Source of the DNA: Quillaja saponaria | Taxonomy: Eukaryota > Streptophyta > Magnoliopsida > Fabales > Quillajaceae | Direction: 5' to 3' | Assembly (NCBI GenBank): GCA_029379385.1 | Contig: CM055613.1 | Location: 14,154,001 to 14,218,000, forward strand | Length of the DNA stretch: 64,000 nt | Shown: piece after piece, positions 60,537 to 64,000 of the stretch | Position numbering within the stretch: the first letter of the stretch is position 1 | Layout: the number at the start of each line of letters is the position of its first letter | Translations under genes and position numbers: made by a program | Notes under the pieces: model-generated | What the model was told of the DNA's origin: nothing | What the model saw: only the letters and a program-made list of their open reading frames with translations | Databases searched by the model: none

Positions 60537-61157
60537 TTTTACAGCTTAATTTAATTTAGTTAATAAGCTAAAATGGTTAATTTATTTTTAATTTTTCCAT
60601 TCTTAAAAAATATTAAAGTGATCGGTGATTTTAACAGTTTAGGTTATTTATAGTTAGTATTAAAAATATGGGTATAATGTACTCAATTTGATTAAAAAAA
60701 ACAAGATAAAAAAAAGAAAAGAAAAGACATTACTACTCATAAGGTAATTCAAGGGAAAAAATTGTAATTAACCTAAAAAATAATTAATAATGAAAATGGA
60801 CACTTATTAAATTGAAGAACATATATTCCATAATTATACTGTTATCGTGTTTAAATTATAATTACTCGTGAAACCCACCCTTATTATTATATGGGTCATT
60901 CGATTATAATAAATATTATTTTGAGCTTAATTATTATAGATTCTTTGTTTTAAATTAGACCCACTTTCAATTCTTAAATATAAAATAAAATTGAAATTCA
61001 GTGTGTTTTTTTCATATATATATATATATATATACTAAAAAAAAAAATTAAGAATCAGCCAACCATGCACAAAATTAAAGAGGAGAATTGGATGCTTACT
61101 GACTAATTCTAAGTAGTATCTCTTCAAATTAACTTTACGTTCCTTTTGGCCATTTAA
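60537..61157. other. AT-rich spacer before the SAUR gene
   Basis: No gene is seen. A (TA)n run lies at about 61014-61033. The part nearest 61157 is the SAUR 3' flank. Confidence 0.35.
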
Positions 61158-61505
61158 TTACACATAAAAAAAGAAAAAGAGCTTAGCCCCTTTAACAAGA
61201 GTGGAAAGACAAAGTATGAGAAAGATGTGATGATGAAGACTATGATGATTGGATTCTTTCTCAATCCGGCACCGGAGATGAAGGAAATCATCGACAGAAC
61301 ACGGTAGCCGGAGTGGACCAGTGGTATGATACCCATAAACCTCATGAGCTTTTTCAAGAAGTCTTTTGAAAAGAGGATGGTATAAGTATGATATTGGAAT
61401 TGCAAATCTTTGAGGCCCATCACCATCACAATCACCATCTTCATCTTCTAAACCTACTTGAACTGCAAGCCATCCTTTTTTCAACTTCATCTTCTTGTCC
61501 TCCAT
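61158..61505 (-). CDS. SAUR-family auxin-responsive protein
   Basis: SAUR proteins promote cell expansion, typically by inhibiting PP2C.D phosphatases and so activating plasma-membrane H+-ATPase (family knowledge). Intronless, 115 residues, as usual for SAURs. The domain is clear: KKGWLAVQVGL, then PQRFAIPISYLYHPLFKRLL, EKAHEVYGYHTTGPLRLPCS and VDDFLHLRCRIEKES. An acidic insertion (EDEDGDCDGDG) lies between the first and second strands. A histidine-rich then hydrophobic tail follows the domain. The first ATG is used; a second at residue 6 is possible. A TATA box lies about 100 bases upstream. Confidence 0.93.
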   Translation of the reverse strand: MEDKKMKLKKGWLAVQVGLEDEDGDCDGDGPQRFAIPISYLYHPLFKRLLEKAHEVYGYHTTGPLRLPCSVDDFLHLRCRIEKESNHHSLHHHIFLILCLSTLVKGAKLFFFFYV

Positions 61506-61608
61506 AATTGAATGATGGATGAAGGTTTTAGGACTTTGAAATAATAAAAGGGTATGTGAAAAAGTGAGTGTCCAACTTGGTTGGGGGAGAAGAACAGAAA
61601 TGAATGGT

Positions 61609-61618
61609 TATATATATA
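61609..61618 (-). promoter_or_regulatory. TATA box of the SAUR gene
   Basis: CTATATATAT-type sequence on the minus strand, about 105 bases before the start codon. Confidence 0.55.
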
Positions 61619-64000
61619 GGAAGGATAGGCTTCCAAAAGATGAGGTGGGCAAGGCATGCACTCATTGGGAAAAGTTTTTTATATTTTCTGAATTTTGCAG
61701 GTCGACTTGGAATTAAATAATTTAGTGTACGTGTGTCCTTTATACATGCTACGGAATCAAAGTGGTGGGAGTCGTTTACTTTAAAATGGTCCACTACTAC
61801 TAGTCTACTAGCCTACCACTTATCTTTGCCTATTTGTCTTAATGCCATTGTAATCTCCCTGTTTTGGAAGGTCACTCTTGGTTTTGGATGGGGACAATAT
61901 TGGGTCATGGGAATTATCACCAATTCTTTCTTATTAGTTGCATCTTGGTCTTTCTCTTGAATACCTGGCAGACCAATTGAATCTATTAACACATTTCTCT
62001 TTTTATATACTAATAACTACATCTTTATATATTATTTATGTACATATAAAATAATTTTTTAAAATAAGAAATAATTATTTTAAAATTTTGAGTCTTATTC
62101 AAAAAATAAGTGATATGAATAAAGAAGTGAAGTAGGTAATTATTAAAAAGTTAATTTATTTAGTTTTTTACTTAATTTTAATTGATAAAATTTATGTGAG
62201 TGTGTAGGATAATGAGTAGTTATTGAGAAAGAAAAAATAAACTTTAAGCTATTTTAATTAATTTAATTAATTTAATAATTAAATAATTAATCTATTTTTA
62301 TTCTAAAATAAGTCACCATAAAAATTTTTAGATTTTCAAAATAGTATATAGATATATATACAAATAATTTTCATCATGATATTTTATAAGTAGTCTTGCT
62401 CTTTATAAGTCATTAAAAAAAAATTAGGAAGATAAAATAAAATTTCAGTTTATGAAAATCTTACTTAATTTTATCTCTAAAAAAAATTGTTAAAAGATAA
62501 AAAAATGAACATTTTTTTTATTAATATACTGATCTAGTGACACTAAATTTTATTCATGAGTAAAAAAAAAGTTCTAAAACACACCATAATATTGCTCAGT
62601 GCATCAATGGTGAGGATATCACAGTAGTACTACTCTTGGTTCAACGGATAATTATGAAATAATTAAGGTGTACAAAGGACACTAGTGGCGATGACAAGGA
62701 CCCTAATATTATTGTTTTCTCTTTTTAATTAAGATAGTGGCATATTTATGTACTTTGTATGGTGAATTGGTCATACTTGTGCTCTTTAATTATCTTCCAA
62801 CTTTATTTTTTATTAATTAATAACTCATTATCTTATTATTTGGATTATTGACATATATAATTTCAGTGATCTCTTAAGTATTTTCTTCAAGTATAAGTTT
62901 ATTGGACAATTCTCCATATTTTATGAATTAATTTTTGAGTTGATTTTTTTGTAGTTTTTCATGAGTATCCCAACATGTTGTGAGTGAGCCTAATTTTGTT
63001 CCAATTTATGACTATTTATTCTTACAAGTATTTTTTGTGAGTTCAAATTTTTAATATTAAAAAAAATTGATTAATATAATCGTATTTAATACATTAGACA
63101 ATCTTAATTTTAAAACCATATTATTCTTCTTCTGGTCTTATAATATACTATAAAAATATATTTAGTAATATTAATTTATTAATTGCATAATCTAAATATC
63201 ATGTTCTCTATTCTTGTTTTTTGCTTTTGGGAAATAAAAAAATGTATCTGTCTTCAAGAGGCACCACCAGTACAAAAGGACGTTGCTGTACCACTACTAC
63301 TTAGGACTTAACAAAGAAGAATTGGTCAAAATTGTCTTTTCAGTTATCTGTACGGATGTCTGAGATTGCTGTCTTTAGTATTAATTATGTCTTGTAATTA
63401 CACCACAAGTTGGACACTAACTTTGTTGATAAAGATTTATTACATGAGACAAATTAACAAAGATAGATTTTTGTAATAAAGTAACTTTAATAATGTCTTT
63501 ACTTTTGACAATATCATTTGTTAAGAAGATTGAAATGGTCTCCTCTTTAATTATTTGTTTCTAGAAAGTTTACAAGTGTAATTATTTATTAAGAGTTTTG
63601 AAATTCTATTGTTTTAATCTTATTATAAAAATAGAAAAAATCAATTATATTCATTTAACCTATATATAAGGAGCTCTACCAGAGGTGGTTGTAAGAAAAA
63701 TATATAATATTCTGATTATATGAGATGAATGTTCTAAAATTACTTGAATTTAAGATTTAAATAATTTTTAATCGGTTTAAGTTCTTAAATTGAGTATTTG
63801 CATACATTTATTTCTCTAAATTATAAAAGGAATTTACTGGTAATTAATGATATTGAAATATATATAGGATTTATCTATTTTGTGCCCATTGATCACATGA
63901 TAATATGTCTACAACTTGAAAGGAATAGTATCTAGGGCTTGTGTGCCTCAATTATCACCTCAAAAATACTCAATATAACCACAACTTATATATTAAATGT
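61619..64000. other. SAUR upstream region and AT-rich spacer
   Basis: No gene, RNA or clear transposon is recognisable to the end of the window. Confidence 0.35.

Overview
The window is nuclear DNA from a eudicot plant. Reasons: AT-rich intergenic DNA, GT-AG introns, plant gene families (MRS2 magnesium transporter, two-C1 diacylglycerol kinase, SAUR, MIR166) and plant-type transposons. No organellar, bacterial or CRISPR content was seen. Exon coordinates were worked out by hand from splice consensus, reading frame and family similarity. Family and Arabidopsis names come from memory, not from a search.

Layout. 1-2.5 kb: repeats, including a MULE-like element with long terminal inverted repeats. 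2.5-8.3 kb (minus): a ten-exon gene for a plastid-type protein with two START-like/polyketide-cyclase domains (At5g08720 type), whose frame is broken three times. 9.55-17.07 kb: a three-level nest of transposons, an hAT element hit by a second hAT element that was in turn hit by a Ty1/copia element, each level with its own target-site duplication. 17.3-22.1 kb (minus): intact MRS2/CorA-type Mg2+ transporter. 22.9-26.0 kb: AT-rich tandem repeats. 26.9-27.9 kb (minus): SURF6/Rrp14 nucleolar protein. 31.1-38.0 kb (plus): intact diacylglycerol kinase of the DGK1/2 clade. 40.2-42.8 kb (minus): decayed LINE with RNase H. 46.5-46.9 kb (minus): two MIR166 hairpins in tandem. 50.8-58.5 kb (minus): intact non-canonical poly(A)/terminal uridylyl transferase-like nucleotidyltransferase with a recent internal duplication. 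60.3 kb (plus): possible small membrane protein. 61.2-61.5 kb (minus): SAUR gene.

The genes are independent single-gene units, as is normal for plants, not an operon or pathway. The closest thing to a meaningful neighbourhood is synteny: several of these genes (START-like protein, tandem MIR166, MRS2, DGK1, SURF6) have close Arabidopsis relatives that I recall on the upper arm of chromosome 5, with MIR166c/d next to At5g08720. The block therefore looks ancestral, later expanded by transposons. The strongest observations are the nested transposons with intact duplications, the START-like gene with three single-base frame breaks beside otherwise intact genes, the MIR166 pair, the repeat expansion in the copia pre-integrase segment, and the 75-residue duplication in the nucleotidyltransferase tail.
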